From Roseovarius indicus (GTDB taxonomy: Bacteria; Pseudomonadota; Alphaproteobacteria; Rhodobacterales; Rhodobacteraceae), in contig NZ_CP031598.1 in the NCBI RefSeq assembly GCF_008728195.1, forward strand, positions 682,001 to 746,000: 64,000 nt of DNA, read 5' to 3'. Position 1 is the stretch's first letter, and every line of letters begins with the position of its first letter. A program made the translations under genes and the position numbers. The notes under the pieces were generated by a model. The model saw nothing but the letters and a program-made list of their open reading frames with translations. It had not been told where the DNA came from and made no database searches. This document shows, in pieces, positions 1-11,600 of the stretch.

Positions 1-1
1 G

Positions 2-2020
2 CGCGACCCCGAGTATCTGGCAAGGGCGCTTGCTGCTGTCGGGCTTAGGTCCCGGCTCGTTTTGCGGCGCCTGAAGGCCATCGATCCGGCCGTGCTGCCC
101 TGTCTGATTTTCCGTGATACCGGGGCGCCGCTTGTCCTTTTGGGCTTCTCGCCAGACCGTCGCAATGCGCGGGTGATAGACCCGGAACGTGACGAGCCCG
201 AACGCGAAACGCCCCTCCGCAAACTGGCCCGGCGCACGCGGCAGGAGGTCATGCTGGTCACGCCCGAGGGTGCGCTTGCCGACCGTCGCTTGACTGAGCG
301 GCCCGATCGCGGCGCTCAGCACTGGTTCTGGGGGCCGGTCCGGGAAAACCGCAGCGGCTGGGCACAGGTTTTCATCGCGGCACTCTGTATCAATGTGCTG
401 GGCCTGGCCCTGCCGATTTTCGTCATGAACGTCTATGACCGGGTCATCCCGAACCTGGCTTTCATTACCTTGTGGACATTGGCGTTGGGCGTGGCGATTG
501 CGATCGGGCTGGATCTGGTCCTACGTGGTGTGCGCGCACGTGTACTGGAAACCGTTGGGCGCCGGCTCGATACCGGTATCGCGGCCTCGCTATTCAACCA
601 CGCGATGAGCTTGCGACCCATGTCGCGAAAGGATGGCGCAACAGTTCTGGCCAGCCATATCCGCGATTTCGAAACGGTGCGGGAGTTCTTTGGCTCGGCC
701 AGTTTCGTCTCTCTAATCGACCTGATGTTCATCGGGGTTTTCATCTTCGTGCTTTACGTGCTTGTCGGCCCGCTGGCACTGGTCCCGCTTCTGGCGCTGC
801 CGGCGGTGTTCATCCTGGCCGTGGTCGCGCAACTGCCGATGGGGCGGATCGCGGCGGAAGCGCAGCAATTGGCCGGCCGCCGCCAGTCGGTACTCGTGGA
901 ATCGCTGATGGGCCTGGAGACCATCAAGACGCTCAATGCTGAACCCGTCATGCAGCGCGAATGGGAACGCGCCTCTGCCGCCTCGGCCCGGATCAACGGA
1001 CGCAGTCGTTTCTGGTCGAACGTGGCGATGTCGGGCACCCAGATGATCCAGCAGTTCGTCAGCGTCGGTATCATTGTGTGGGGGGTATTCCTCGTTTCAG
1101 AGGGCGAGATTACTATCGGGGCGCTCATTGCCGCGAACATCCTTGCCGGCCGAGCGCTTGCGCCGCTGGGTGCAATCGCGCAGACGATCTTTCGTGCACA
1201 GTACGCGCTGAAGTCTTTACGGGCATTGTCGGCCTTTATGGCGATACCGCCGGAACGCGCGCCCGAGGTTGAAAGCAGCGCGCGCATCCGGGAAGGTGCC
1301 CTTAAGATCGAAGATGTGAGGTATCGCTATCCGGCGGCGGAGCGGTATGCAATTGCCGGTCTGTCGCTTGAGATGGCTCCGGGGGAGTGCGTCGCGCTTC
1401 TCGGTCGGGTCGGTTCAGGAAAAAGCACGCTGGGTCGGCTGCTTTGCGGCCTTCTGGAACCCGAAACCGGATCGGTCCTGCTCGACGGGCGCAGTTCGGC
1501 GCAATATGACCCGGCGGAGCTGCGGGCAGGTGTCGGGTACTTGCCGCAAGAGCCGGAGCTCTTCACGGGCACGCTGCGTGAAAACCTCGTGATCGGACGC
1601 CCCGATGCGACACATGCCGAAATCGAGGAGGCGCTGCGGGATGCGGGCATGGCCGCTTTCGTAAGTTCCGATCCGGCGGGCCTCTCGCGGTTCATTGGCG
1701 AGAAGGGCGCGCAATTATCCGGCGGTCAGCGTCAGGGATTGGCCCTGGCCCGGCTGTTGTTGCGGAAGCCGCGGATCCTGTTCCTGGACGAACCGACCAA
1801 CGCGATGGACAGGCACATGGAAGCTGCGGTCGTTGCGCGGCTGCGCGCGCTCAACGCCGCCGGTACCGGGTTGATACTGTGCACACATCGCCCGGCTCTG
1901 GCTGAACTTGCGAACCGCTGGGTGATGATGGATGGTGGTCGCATCCTGCTCGACGATACCCGTGCCAAGGTGATCGAGACGATGCGCCGCTCCGCCACCG
2001 AAAAGCGTGCGGCGGAGTAG
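2..2020 (+). CDS. Type I secretion system permease/ATPase (5' end outside window)
   Basis: Inner-membrane ABC exporter half-transporter that would power export of an RTX-type protein, almost certainly the giant protein encoded nearby. The reading frame is open to the window edge and the first residues already read as the end of a C39-peptidase-like domain, so the gene starts upstream. About six membrane segments follow (from IAALCINVLGLALPIFVMNVYD onward), then an ABC ATPase with Walker A GRVGSGKST, signature LSGGQRQ, Walker B ILFLDEP and switch His in CTHRP. The LapB/HlyB-like layout with a C39-like N-terminus is characteristic of T1SS exporters of large adhesins; whether the C39 catalytic Cys is present cannot be seen. 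The stop lies 3 bases before the next start, so it is cotranscribed with the HlyD gene. No outer-membrane TolC partner is in the window. Confidence 0.93.
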   Translation, partial: RDPEYLARALAAVGLRSRLVLRRLKAIDPAVLPCLIFRDTGAPLVLLGFSPDRRNARVIDPERDEPERETPLRKLARRTRQEVMLVTPEGALADRRLTERPDRGAQHWFWGPVRENRSGWAQVFIAALCINVLGLALPIFVMNVYDRVIPNLAFITLWTLALGVAIAIGLDLVLRGVRARVLETVGRRLDTGIAASLFNHAMSLRPMSRKDGATVLASHIRDFETVREFFGSASFVSLIDLMFIGVFIFVLYVLVGPLALVPLLALPAVFILAVVAQLPMGRIAAEAQQLAGRRQSVLVESLMGLETIKTLNAEPVMQREWERASAASARINGRSRFWSNVAMSGTQMIQQFVSVGIIVWGVFLVSEGEITIGALIAANILAGRALAPLGAIAQTIFRAQYALKSLRALSAFMAIPPERAPEVESSARIREGALKIEDVRYRYPAAERYAIAGLSLEMAPGECVALLGRVGSGKSTLGRLLCGLLEPETGSVLLDGRSSAQYDPAELRAGVGYLPQEPELFTGTLRENLVIGRPDATHAEIEEALRDAGMAAFVSSDPAGLSRFIGEKGAQLSGGQRQGLALARLLLRKPRILFLDEPTNAMDRHMEAAVVARLRALNAAGTGLILCTHRPALAELANRWVMMDGGRILLDDTRAKVIETMRRSATEKRAAE

Positions 2021-2023
2021 GCG

Positions 2024-3349
2024 ATGTTCGGTGCACGTGTCGAAGACCAGTTCGTGAATGACGCTTCGGCAAGCGGCCGGCACCGCGGAGCGCGCGGGTC
2101 CCTGGCGTTGCTCGCCGCCATCGTGATCGGGCTTGGCGGCTTCTTTGCCTGGGCGTGGTTCTACGAAATTGAAGAAGTGACACGGGCCACGGGCCGGGTC
2201 GTGCCATCGCGTCAGTTGCAGGTCGTTCAGAGCTTTGACGGTGGGGTTGTGACCGAGATCTCCGTTCAAGAGGGCGACGTCGTCGAGCCTGACGCGGAAT
2301 TGATGCGCATCGACGACACGCGGGCGGGTTCGGATCTCGGTGAGATCCAGGAACGGGAAGCGACCCTGATGGCCGCCGAGGCCCGGATCATGGCCGAGGC
2401 TCAAGGGGCGGAGGTAATCTTGTTCCCGGAAGGGCTGGAAGAGCGTGCGCCTGCCGCCGTCGCCGCCGAAACCGAGGTCTTCCTGTCTCGTCGCGGGCAA
2501 TTGGAGGCCGAGTTGGCTGTTCTGGAAGATCAGCTTTCGCAGCGAAAGGCAGCGCTTCGCGAAAGCCGTGCCACCATCGCCAAGCTTGAAGCACAGCTTG
2601 CGCCGCTTACCGAGGAAACCGAATTGACGGAGGGGTTGGCCGAACGCGGATCCGTGCCTCGCATAGAGCTGTTGCGACTTCAGGGGCAACTGGCCGCGGT
2701 ACAGGGCGAGCTGGATGTTTCGCGCGCACGCCTGCCGGGGATCGAGGCGGCCATTCGCGAGGCCGAGAACCAGATACGTACGGCAAAGTCCGCCTATGTC
2801 TTGACAGCACGTGAACGCGGGGCAGAGATCAGCGGCGAGCTGTCAGTGCTGCGTGAGGCGCTTCGCTCCGCTGCCGACAAGGTTACGCGCACCCTTCTTC
2901 GCGCGCCCGTTCGCGGCACGGTGAACCGTGTTCACGTGACCACCATAGGCGCAGTCGTCCAGCCCGGTGCGCCTTTGGTCGAGATCGTTCCGCGTGACGA
3001 TAACCTGCTGATCGAGGCCCAGATCCGCCCGCGCGACGTGGCGTTCATAAGCCCCGGGCAGGCAGCATCGGTCAAGATCACCGCCTATGACTATCTCGTC
3101 TATGGCGCGCTTGACGGCACGGTAGAACGCATCGGTGCAGACGCGCTCGAGGATTCCGAGGGCAACCAGTTCTTCCGGGTCATGGTGCGCACAGCCGAGA
3201 GCGAATTGCCGGCCATTGGCGACGACACCTTGCCCATCGGCCCCGGAATGGTGGCGCAAGTGGATATTCAAACCGGCCGCAAGACCGTGCTCGATTACCT
3301 GTTGAAGCCGCTCCGTCGTGCGCAGGCCGAGGCATTGCGAGAGCGGTAG
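2024..3349 (+). CDS. HlyD-family type I secretion membrane fusion protein
   Basis: Periplasmic adaptor linking the upstream ABC exporter to an outer-membrane channel. The 441-residue length is usual for HlyD/LapC. One membrane anchor is visible at about residues 26-50 (SLALLAAIVIGLGGFFAWAW), followed by a beta-barrel/lipoyl half (TGRVVPSRQLQVVQS, GGVVTEISVQEGDVV), a long Glu/Ala/Arg-rich coiled coil at about 105-290, and the returning lipoyl and barrel strands (LLRAPVRGTVNRVHV). The start is 3 bases after the ABC gene's stop, consistent with one operon. The gene ends 3 bases short of the convergent cyclase gene. Confidence 0.93.
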   Translation: MFGARVEDQFVNDASASGRHRGARGSLALLAAIVIGLGGFFAWAWFYEIEEVTRATGRVVPSRQLQVVQSFDGGVVTEISVQEGDVVEPDAELMRIDDTRAGSDLGEIQEREATLMAAEARIMAEAQGAEVILFPEGLEERAPAAVAAETEVFLSRRGQLEAELAVLEDQLSQRKAALRESRATIAKLEAQLAPLTEETELTEGLAERGSVPRIELLRLQGQLAAVQGELDVSRARLPGIEAAIREAENQIRTAKSAYVLTARERGAEISGELSVLREALRSAADKVTRTLLRAPVRGTVNRVHVTTIGAVVQPGAPLVEIVPRDDNLLIEAQIRPRDVAFISPGQAASVKITAYDYLVYGALDGTVERIGADALEDSEGNQFFRVMVRTAESELPAIGDDTLPIGPGMVAQVDIQTGRKTVLDYLLKPLRRAQAEALRER

Positions 3350-3352
3350 AAG

Positions 3353-5575
3353 CTACTTCTCTGTTGCCACATGCACGCCGTCCCAATCCAGGCGGGGTGG
3401 GCTGGCGGTAAGGTCGGCGATGCGCGCGCGGTAGCGTTCCGCGTAGCCGGTCAGATCGAGTCCAAGCGCCTCGCCTGCATTCACGACGTCGTTCAAAGCA
3501 GCTGTCGCATCGGCCCATCTCTGTTCGGTATAGGCTTGGCGCATGGCCCCGTTGGCGTGTTCCAGCCTGGCGAATTCGACGCTGTTACGCATAGCCGCGT
3601 CACCAAGGAGGCCGAAGACACGTTCCGGCTGCGTCTTGCCCTTCACGCGCAGCAGGTCCAACTCAAGCTTGGCGAAACTGTCGCCTACCGCGTTGGCCGT
3701 TGTCTCGCCAAGAATGATCCCCATCCCATAGGTCTTCGACTGTCCCTCGAGCCGTGAGGCCAGGTTGACGGCGTCCCCGAGCGCCGAGTAGTCGAATCGC
3801 ATTTCGCTGCCCATGTTTCCAACCACGCAGTTACCTGTGTTGAGGCCGATGCCGACGTTGATCGGAAGCGAAGTTTCTCCCTTTTCCGCCGCGTCCTTGG
3901 CCCTGCGCGCGTTAAGGTCGGCGACGTCGGCCAGCATTGCCAGTGCGGCCCGGCAGGCTGCCGAGGGGTGATCGGGCGTATCTAGCGGGGCGTTCCAGAA
4001 GGCCATCACCGCGTCGCCCATGAATTTGTCGATCGTGCCGCCTTCCTTCAAGATCGCCCGGGACAGCACGGTAAGAAAGCTGTTCATCAAGGCGGTCAAG
4101 CCTGCCGGGTCGTCCTTGAAGCCCTCTGACAGAGTGGTGAAGCCCCGCACGTCGCTGAACAGAATTGTGAGGTCCCGGCGCTCTCCCCCGAGTGTCAGTG
4201 CGGCGGGGTTTTCCGAAAGCTGCTCGACGAGGTCCGGCGAGACGTATTGCCCGAATGCGCCGCGGATCTGCTGCCGCTGACGCTCTTCGCGCAGGTAATT
4301 CGCACTCGACATCAGCATGAGCGTCATCAGCGTGCCGAGCGCGGGCCACGTCGGATCGAGGAGGATCCGCTGATCGACAAAGAGATAGTAGACCCCACCG
4401 ACATAACCCGCGAGCAGAAGTGCCGCAAAAGCAATGATCAGCCGGGCGCCGATAACCGGAACGAGAATTATGACAAGCAAGGAAAGAACCGCGACGGTGA
4501 AGAGTTCCACCGCGATCGCGTAGTTGGGTCGCTTGAGCAACGTGTCGGTCAGGATGTTTTCGAGAAGCTGGGCATGGATTTCCACCCCTGCCATCGACGT
4601 TCCGAGCGCAGTTGGCCGGTAATCTTCAAGCCCGATCGCGGAAGTGCCGGTCAAGACAAGCTGACCGGCGAGGCGACCGGTGGGCACGTCTCCGGAAAGC
4701 AACGCGCCGGCCGAGACGAACCGCGCGGGCGAAGACGGAGTGAGATAGGGCCAGACAGACCCGTCCGGCGCAGTGCGAACCAGCTTGCCGCCCAGAACGA
4801 CGCCATCCACCCCTGCCGCGTTGCCCCTCAGTGCGAAGGCATTCCCGCCCGTCGCCACGCGCAATAGCTCCGGCGCAAGCCCGAGCCGAAGTTCATCCTG
4901 CACCAGCATGGCCATCGGCACCCTGCGGTATATGCCGTCGGCATCCGGGCGGACGCTGAAAACTCCCCGACCGGCGGCGGCGTCTTCCAACTCCGGCAGG
5001 TTCTGTATCAGATCCGGGAACCGCGGCAGGAAGGCGCGCGCATCCTCCCCGAGGATGGCGTGGGGCACTTGTCTTATTTGCCGCGTCTTGGCTAGGCCGG
5101 CCCGGGTCGACCGCACGCTGGTCTGCCCCACGACAACCCGGGTGCGCGAGATTGCGTCCGCCAGTGCTGCATCGGTATCCGGGAGTGCTGAAAGCCGTTC
5201 TCTCGCATCCTCCGGCAAGTCAGGATTGTCGCGTGCGATGGCGGGCGGCGACAGCCGGTCCGGCTCGGCGAAGATGATGTCGAAAGCAAGCGCCACAGCG
5301 CCTGCTTCGAAGGCGCGGATGACCAGTTCCGCAACCCGCGATCGCGGCCAGGGCCACTGACCGAAGGCTTCGAGACTCGGGTCGTCGATGTCGATGATCG
5401 TCACGGGGACCTGCTGTTGCACGCGGGGGTGCAACTGCTGATAGAGATCGAAGGCCGCGTGCCTAAGCTGCTGAACCGGCCCGGGATCGGCAACGCGCAG
5501 CACCAGCAGGCAGCCGAGCAGCGCAATGCCCAGCAACCGTCCTGCCCCGATCCGCCTGAAAAACCGCGTCAGCAT
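3353..5575 (-). CDS. CHASE2-domain class III adenylate/guanylate cyclase
   Basis: Membrane-bound receptor cyclase predicted to make a cyclic nucleotide in response to an extracytoplasmic signal. In the 740-residue form: one N-terminal membrane segment, a periplasmic CHASE2 domain at about 35-345 (TIIDIDDPSLEAFGQWPWPR), three closely spaced membrane segments at about 360-435, then a class III cyclase domain at about 460-640. Both metal-binding Asp are present (FSDVRGF about 474, GDAVMAFW about 521). The substrate-selecting Lys (DKFMGDA) is paired with Ser (YSALGD), as in class IIIb enzymes, so cAMP is the more likely product (inference). I chose the ATG at 5575 because GGGGAG lies 7 bases upstream; an in-frame ATG at 5644 has no Shine-Dalgarno. 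It is divergent from the giant FecR protein gene and convergent with the secretion genes. Confidence 0.92.
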   Translation of the reverse strand: MLTRFFRRIGAGRLLGIALLGCLLVLRVADPGPVQQLRHAAFDLYQQLHPRVQQQVPVTIIDIDDPSLEAFGQWPWPRSRVAELVIRAFEAGAVALAFDIIFAEPDRLSPPAIARDNPDLPEDARERLSALPDTDAALADAISRTRVVVGQTSVRSTRAGLAKTRQIRQVPHAILGEDARAFLPRFPDLIQNLPELEDAAAGRGVFSVRPDADGIYRRVPMAMLVQDELRLGLAPELLRVATGGNAFALRGNAAGVDGVVLGGKLVRTAPDGSVWPYLTPSSPARFVSAGALLSGDVPTGRLAGQLVLTGTSAIGLEDYRPTALGTSMAGVEIHAQLLENILTDTLLKRPNYAIAVELFTVAVLSLLVIILVPVIGARLIIAFAALLLAGYVGGVYYLFVDQRILLDPTWPALGTLMTLMLMSSANYLREERQRQQIRGAFGQYVSPDLVEQLSENPAALTLGGERRDLTILFSDVRGFTTLSEGFKDDPAGLTALMNSFLTVLSRAILKEGGTIDKFMGDAVMAFWNAPLDTPDHPSAACRAALAMLADVADLNARRAKDAAEKGETSLPINVGIGLNTGNCVVGNMGSEMRFDYSALGDAVNLASRLEGQSKTYGMGIILGETTANAVGDSFAKLELDLLRVKGKTQPERVFGLLGDAAMRNSVEFARLEHANGAMRQAYTEQRWADATAALNDVVNAGEALGLDLTGYAERYRARIADLTASPPRLDWDGVHVATEK

Positions 5576-5676
5576 CGTCACGCTCCCCGCGAGAAGGAAA
5601 GCGCGGACTTGTCCGGCGGTCAATACGGACGCTAGGGTAAACATTGAATTTAGCTTAAAATTTTGCCCGAATCGTT

Positions 5677-8600
5677 TTGCAGGGTAATTTGTTAACGTCG
5701 GGTAATGTCCCGGCCAACCCGGGGTCTCATTTGAAACGCGATTTCTATCTAGACGGACTGGAACTTTCTCAGGGGAATCAAGGCGAAGATGGCCTGATTA
5801 TTCGTGCGGATACCGATGCCCAGATAGTTATCCCCGACCCGACATGGCTCTTCCGGGCAGAATTCGTCCGCGAGGGTCAGGATCTCGTTCTCGAAAACGA
5901 AACCGGGCCGGATATCCGCATCGTCGACTACTTCGCAACGTCGTCACCGCCGGATCTTGCAACGCCGGAAGGCGCCCGGCTGACTGGCCCCGTGGTTTCC
6001 CGTTTGGCTGGTCCCGAAGCGCCGGGCCAATACGCACAGGTCGGCGAAAGCGCCCGGACCGATCCGATCGGACAGGTGGAAACTGTCAGCGGAACGGCCA
6101 CGGTTCAGCGTGTCGATGGCACGGTCGAGACCCTGACCGTCGGCATGAAGGTCTTTCAGAATGATGTCGTTCGCACCGACGAGGGCGGCAAGCTGTCTGT
6201 GACCTTCGTCGATGGTACGATGTTCACGCTGGCCTCGGCGTCACGCATGGTACTCGACGAACTCGTCTACACTCCCGAAGGCGACGCCAACAGCGCGGCT
6301 TTCAGTCTTGTCGAGGGCAGCTTCGTCTTCGTGGCCGGTCAGGTTGCGAAGACCGGTGACATGGAGGTTAACACCCCCTCCGCCACGATGGGTATCCGTG
6401 GCACGACCGTGCTGGTGGATATCGCCACCATTGCGGGGGTCGTCACCGTCTCGGCCTCGCTGACGGAAGATTTCGACGGCAGCGGCGCCGGTGTGATCGA
6501 GCTTTACGATCTTGACGGAAATCTCATTACGGTCATCACCAGCGTCGACAGCAAGTGGGTCATCCCGCTTGAAGGCGAGGCTTATGAGGTTGAGCGCACC
6601 GCAGAGGATGACGCGAGCGATGCCGAGATCATTGCGGATGCCACGAACGCTTTCGTCAACGCCTATGACCGGGTTGCAGGTGGTGAGAATTTCGTTGAAC
6701 TGAACAGCTCGAGCGGCAATTCCGGTTCGACCAGCGACCCGGAATTTGACCCGGGGACAGACGAGGGGCTCGATGACGGCGGCGTGGGCGGAGGGCCGGG
6801 CGGCCCGGAAGAGGGCGGCTCCACCGGCGGGGGTGGAACGGCAGCTGGAGAAACGCCGACACCAACCCCTCCGACCGATCCCACGGAACTTGACGGCAAC
6901 GCGGCTCCCGTAACCGCGGACAGCGTTGCGGAAGTTCCAGAGAATGGCACGGTCTCGGGCATTCTCGAAGCCACCGACAGCGATGGCGACAGACTCACCT
7001 TCTCCATCGAGACGCCGCCCGAGCACGGTAGGGTCGTTCTTCTTGAAACCGGGGAGTACGTCTATGAGCCGGACGAAGGATATACCGGCGAAGACAGCTT
7101 CACCTACGAAGTCTCGGACGGGAATGGCGGGACGGACACGGCGACGGTGGCGATCACGGTCGCCCCGGTGAATGACGCCCCGGTGGCGGAGGGCCTGGAG
7201 ACCTCGACCGACGAGGACACGCCGCTCGAGGGCGCCGTCACGAGCTCGGACATCGAGGGTGACCCGCTGACCCACGCGGTGGTGGACGGCCCGGCGCACG
7301 GCACGGTGGAGATGGCGCCGGACGGGACGTTCACCTACACGCCGGAGGCGGACTTCGCCGGCGCGGATAGCTTCACCTACGAAGTCTCGGATGGGAATGG
7401 CGGCACGGATACGGCGACGGTGGCGATCACGGTCGCGCCGGTGAACGACGCGCCGGTGGCGGAGGGCCTGGAGACCTCGACCGACGAGGACACGCCGCTC
7501 GAGGGCGCCGTCACGAGCTCGGATGTCGAGGGTGACCCGCTGACCCACGCGGTGGTGGACGGCCCGGCGCACGGCACGGTGGAGATGGCGCCGGACGGGA
7601 CGTTCACCTACACGCCGGAGGCGGACTTCGCGGGCGAGGACAGCTTCACCTACGAAGTCTCGGACGGCAATGGTGGGACGGATACGGCGACGGTGGCGAT
7701 CACGGTCGCCCCGGTGAACGACGCGCCGGTGGCGGACGGGCTTGAGACCTCGACCGACGAGGACACGCCTCTGGAGGGCGCCGTCACGAGCTCGGATGTC
7801 GAGGGTGACCCGCTGACCCACGCGTTGGTGGACGGCCCGGCGCATGGCACGGTGGAGATGGCGCCGGACGGGACGTTCACCTACACGCCGGAGGCGGACT
7901 TCGCAGGCGCGGACAGCTTCACCTACGAAGTCTCGGACGGGAATGGCGGGACGGACACGGCGACGGTGGCGATCACGGTCAGCCCGGTGAACGACGCCCC
8001 GGTGGCGGAGGGCCTGGAGACCTCGACCGACGAGGACACGCCGCTCGAGGGCGGGGTGACCACGTCGGACATCGAGGGTGACCCGCTGAGCCACGCGGTG
8101 GTGGACGGCCCGGCGCACGGCACGGTGGAGATGGGGCCTGACGGGACGTTCACCTACACGCCGGAGGCGGATTTCTCCGGCGCGGACAGCTTCACCTACG
8201 AAGTCTCGGACGGCCAGGGCGGGACGGACACGGCGACGGTGGCGCTCACGGTCGCCCCGGTGAATGACGCCCCTGTGGCGGACGGGCTTGAGGCCTCGAC
8301 CGACGAGGACACGCCGCTCGAGGGCGCCGTCACGAGCACGGATATCGAGGGCGACCCGCTGAGCCACACGGTGGTGGACGGCCCGGCGCACGGGACGGTG
8401 GAGATGGCGCCGGACGGGGCGTTCACCTACACGCCGGAGGCGGACTTCGCCGGCGAGGACAGCTTCACCTACGAAGTCTCGGACGGGAATGGCGGGACGG
8501 ATACGGCGACGGTGGCGATCACGGTCGCCCCGGTGAACGACGCCCCTGTGGCGGACGGCCTGGAGACCGGCACCGACGAGGACACGCCGCTCGAGGGGGC

Positions 8601-11600
8601 GGTCACGAGCTCGGACATCGAGGGCGACCCGCTGAGCCACGCGGTGGTGGACGGCCCGGCGCACGGGACGGTGGAGATGGCGCCGGACGGGACGTTCACC
8701 TACACGCCGGAGGCGGACTTCGCGGGCGAGGACAGCTTCACCTACGAAGTCTCTGACGGCCAGGGCGGCACGGACACGGCGACGGTGGCGATCACGGTCG
8801 CGCCGGTGAACGACGCCCCTGTGGCGGACGGCCTGGAGACCGGCACCGACGAGGACACGCCGCTCGAGGGCGCGGTAACCACGTCGGACCTCGAGGACGA
8901 CCCGCTGAGCCACGCGGTGGTGGACGGCCCGGCGCACGGCACGGTGGAGATGACGCCGGACGGGACGTTCACCTACACGCCGGAGGCGGACTTCGCGGGC
9001 GCGGACAGCTTCACCTACGAAGTCTCGGACGGGAATGGCGGCACGGACACGGCGACGGTGGCGATCACGGTCGCCCCGGTGAATGACGCACCGGTAGCGG
9101 AGGGCCTGGAGACCGGCACCGACGAGGACACGCCGCTCGAGGGCGCGGTGACCACGTCGGACATCGAGGGTGACCCGCTGAGCCACGCGGTGGTGGAGGG
9201 CCCGGCGCACGGCACGGTGGAGATGGCGCCGGACGGGACGTTCACCTACACGCCGGAGGCGGATTTCTCCGGCGCGGACAGCTTCACCTACGAAGTCTCT
9301 GACGGCCAGGGCGGCACGGACACGGCGACGGTGGCGATCACGGTCGCGCCGGTGAACGACGCACCGGTTGCGGAGGGCCTGGAGACCTCGACCGACGAGG
9401 ACACGCCGCTCGAGGGCGCCGTCACGAGCTCGGACATCGAGGGTGACCCGCTGACCCACGCGGTGGTGGACGGCCCGGCGCACGGCACGGTGGAGATGGC
9501 GCCGGACGGGACGTTCACCTACACGCCGGAGGCGGACTTCGCCGGCGCGGATAGCTTCACCTACGAAGTCTCGGATGGGAATGGCGGCACGGATACGGCG
9601 ACGGTGGCGATCACGGTCGCGCCGGTGAACGACGCGCCGGTGGCGGAGGGCCTGGAGACCTCGACCGACGAGGACACGCCGCTCGAGGGCGCCGTCACGA
9701 GCTCGGATGTCGAGGGTGACCCGCTGACCCACGCGGTGGTGGACGGCCCGGCGCACGGCACGGTGGAGATGGCGCCGGACGGGACGTTCACCTACACGCC
9801 GGAGGCGGACTTCGCGGGCGAGGACAGCTTCACCTACGAAGTCTCGGACGGCAATGGTGGGACGGATACGGCGACGGTGGCGATCACGGTCGCCCCGGTG
9901 AACGACGCGCCGGTGGCGGACGGGCTTGAGACCTCGACCGACGAGGACACGCCTCTGGAGGGCGCCGTCACGAGCTCGGATGTCGAGGGTGACCCGCTGA
10001 CCCACGCGTTGGTGGACGGCCCGGCGCATGGCACGGTGGAGATGGCGCCGGACGGGACGTTCACCTACACGCCGGAGGCGGACTTCGCAGGCGCGGACAG
10101 CTTCACCTACGAAGTCTCGGACGGGAATGGCGGGACGGACACGGCGACGGTGGCGATCACGGTCAGCCCGGTGAACGACGCCCCGGTGGCGGAGGGCCTG
10201 GAGACCTCGACCGACGAGGACACGCCGCTCGAGGGCGGGGTGACCACGTCGGACATCGAGGGTGACCCGCTGAGCCACGCGGTGGTGGACGGCCCGGCGC
10301 ACGGCACGGTGGAGATGGGGCCTGACGGGACGTTCACCTACACGCCGGAGGCGGATTTCTCCGGCGCGGACAGCTTCACCTACGAAGTCTCGGACGGCCA
10401 GGGCGGGACGGACACGGCGACGGTGGCGCTCACGGTCGCCCCGGTGAATGACGCCCCTGTGGCGGACGGGCTTGAGGCCTCGACCGACGAGGACACGCCG
10501 CTCGAGGGCGCCGTCACGAGCACGGATATCGAGGGCGACCCGCTGAGCCACACGGTGGTGGACGGCCCGGCGCACGGGACGGTGGAGATGGCGCCGGACG
10601 GGGCGTTCACCTACACGCCGGAGGCGGACTTCGCCGGCGAGGACAGCTTCACCTACGAAGTCTCGGACGGGAATGGCGGGACGGATACGGCGACGGTGGC
10701 GATCACGGTCGCCCCGGTGAACGACGCCCCTGTGGCGGACGGCCTGGAGACCGGCACCGACGAGGACACGCCGCTCGAGGGGGCGGTCACGAGCTCGGAC
10801 ATCGAGGGCGACCCGCTGAGCCACGCGGTGGTGGACGGCCCGGCGCACGGGACGGTGGAGATGGCGCCGGACGGGACGTTCACCTACACGCCGGAGGCGG
10901 ACTTCGCGGGCGAGGACAGCTTCACCTACGAAGTCTCTGACGGCCAGGGCGGCACGGACACGGCGACGGTGGCGATCACGGTCGCGCCGGTGAACGACGC
11001 CCCTGTGGCGGACGGCCTGGAGACCGGCACCGACGAGGACACGCCGCTCGAGGGCGCGGTAACCACGTCGGACCTCGAGGACGACCCGCTGAGCCACGCG
11101 GTGGTGGACGGCCCGGCGCACGGCACGGTGGAGATGACGCCGGACGGGACGTTCACCTACACGCCGGAGGCGGACTTCGCGGGCGCGGACAGCTTCACCT
11201 ACGAAGTCTCGGACGGGAATGGCGGCACGGACACGGCGACGGTGGCGATCACGGTCGCGCCGGTGAACGACGCCCCTGTGGCGGACGGCCTGGAGACCGG
11301 CACCGACGAGGACACGCCGCTCGAGGGCGCGGTGACCACGTCGGACCTCGAGGACGACCCGCTGAGCCACGCGGTGGTGGACGGCCCGGCGCACGGCACG
11401 GTGGAGATGGCGCCTGACGGGACGTTCACCTACACGCCGGAGGCGGACTTCGCCGGCGAGGACAGCTTCACCTACGCGGTCTCGGACGGCAATGGAGGGA
11501 CGGACACGGCGACGGTGGCGATCACGGTCGCCCCGGTGAATGACGCACCGGTAGCGGAGGGCCTGGAGACCGGCACCGACGAGGACACGCCGCTCGAGGG

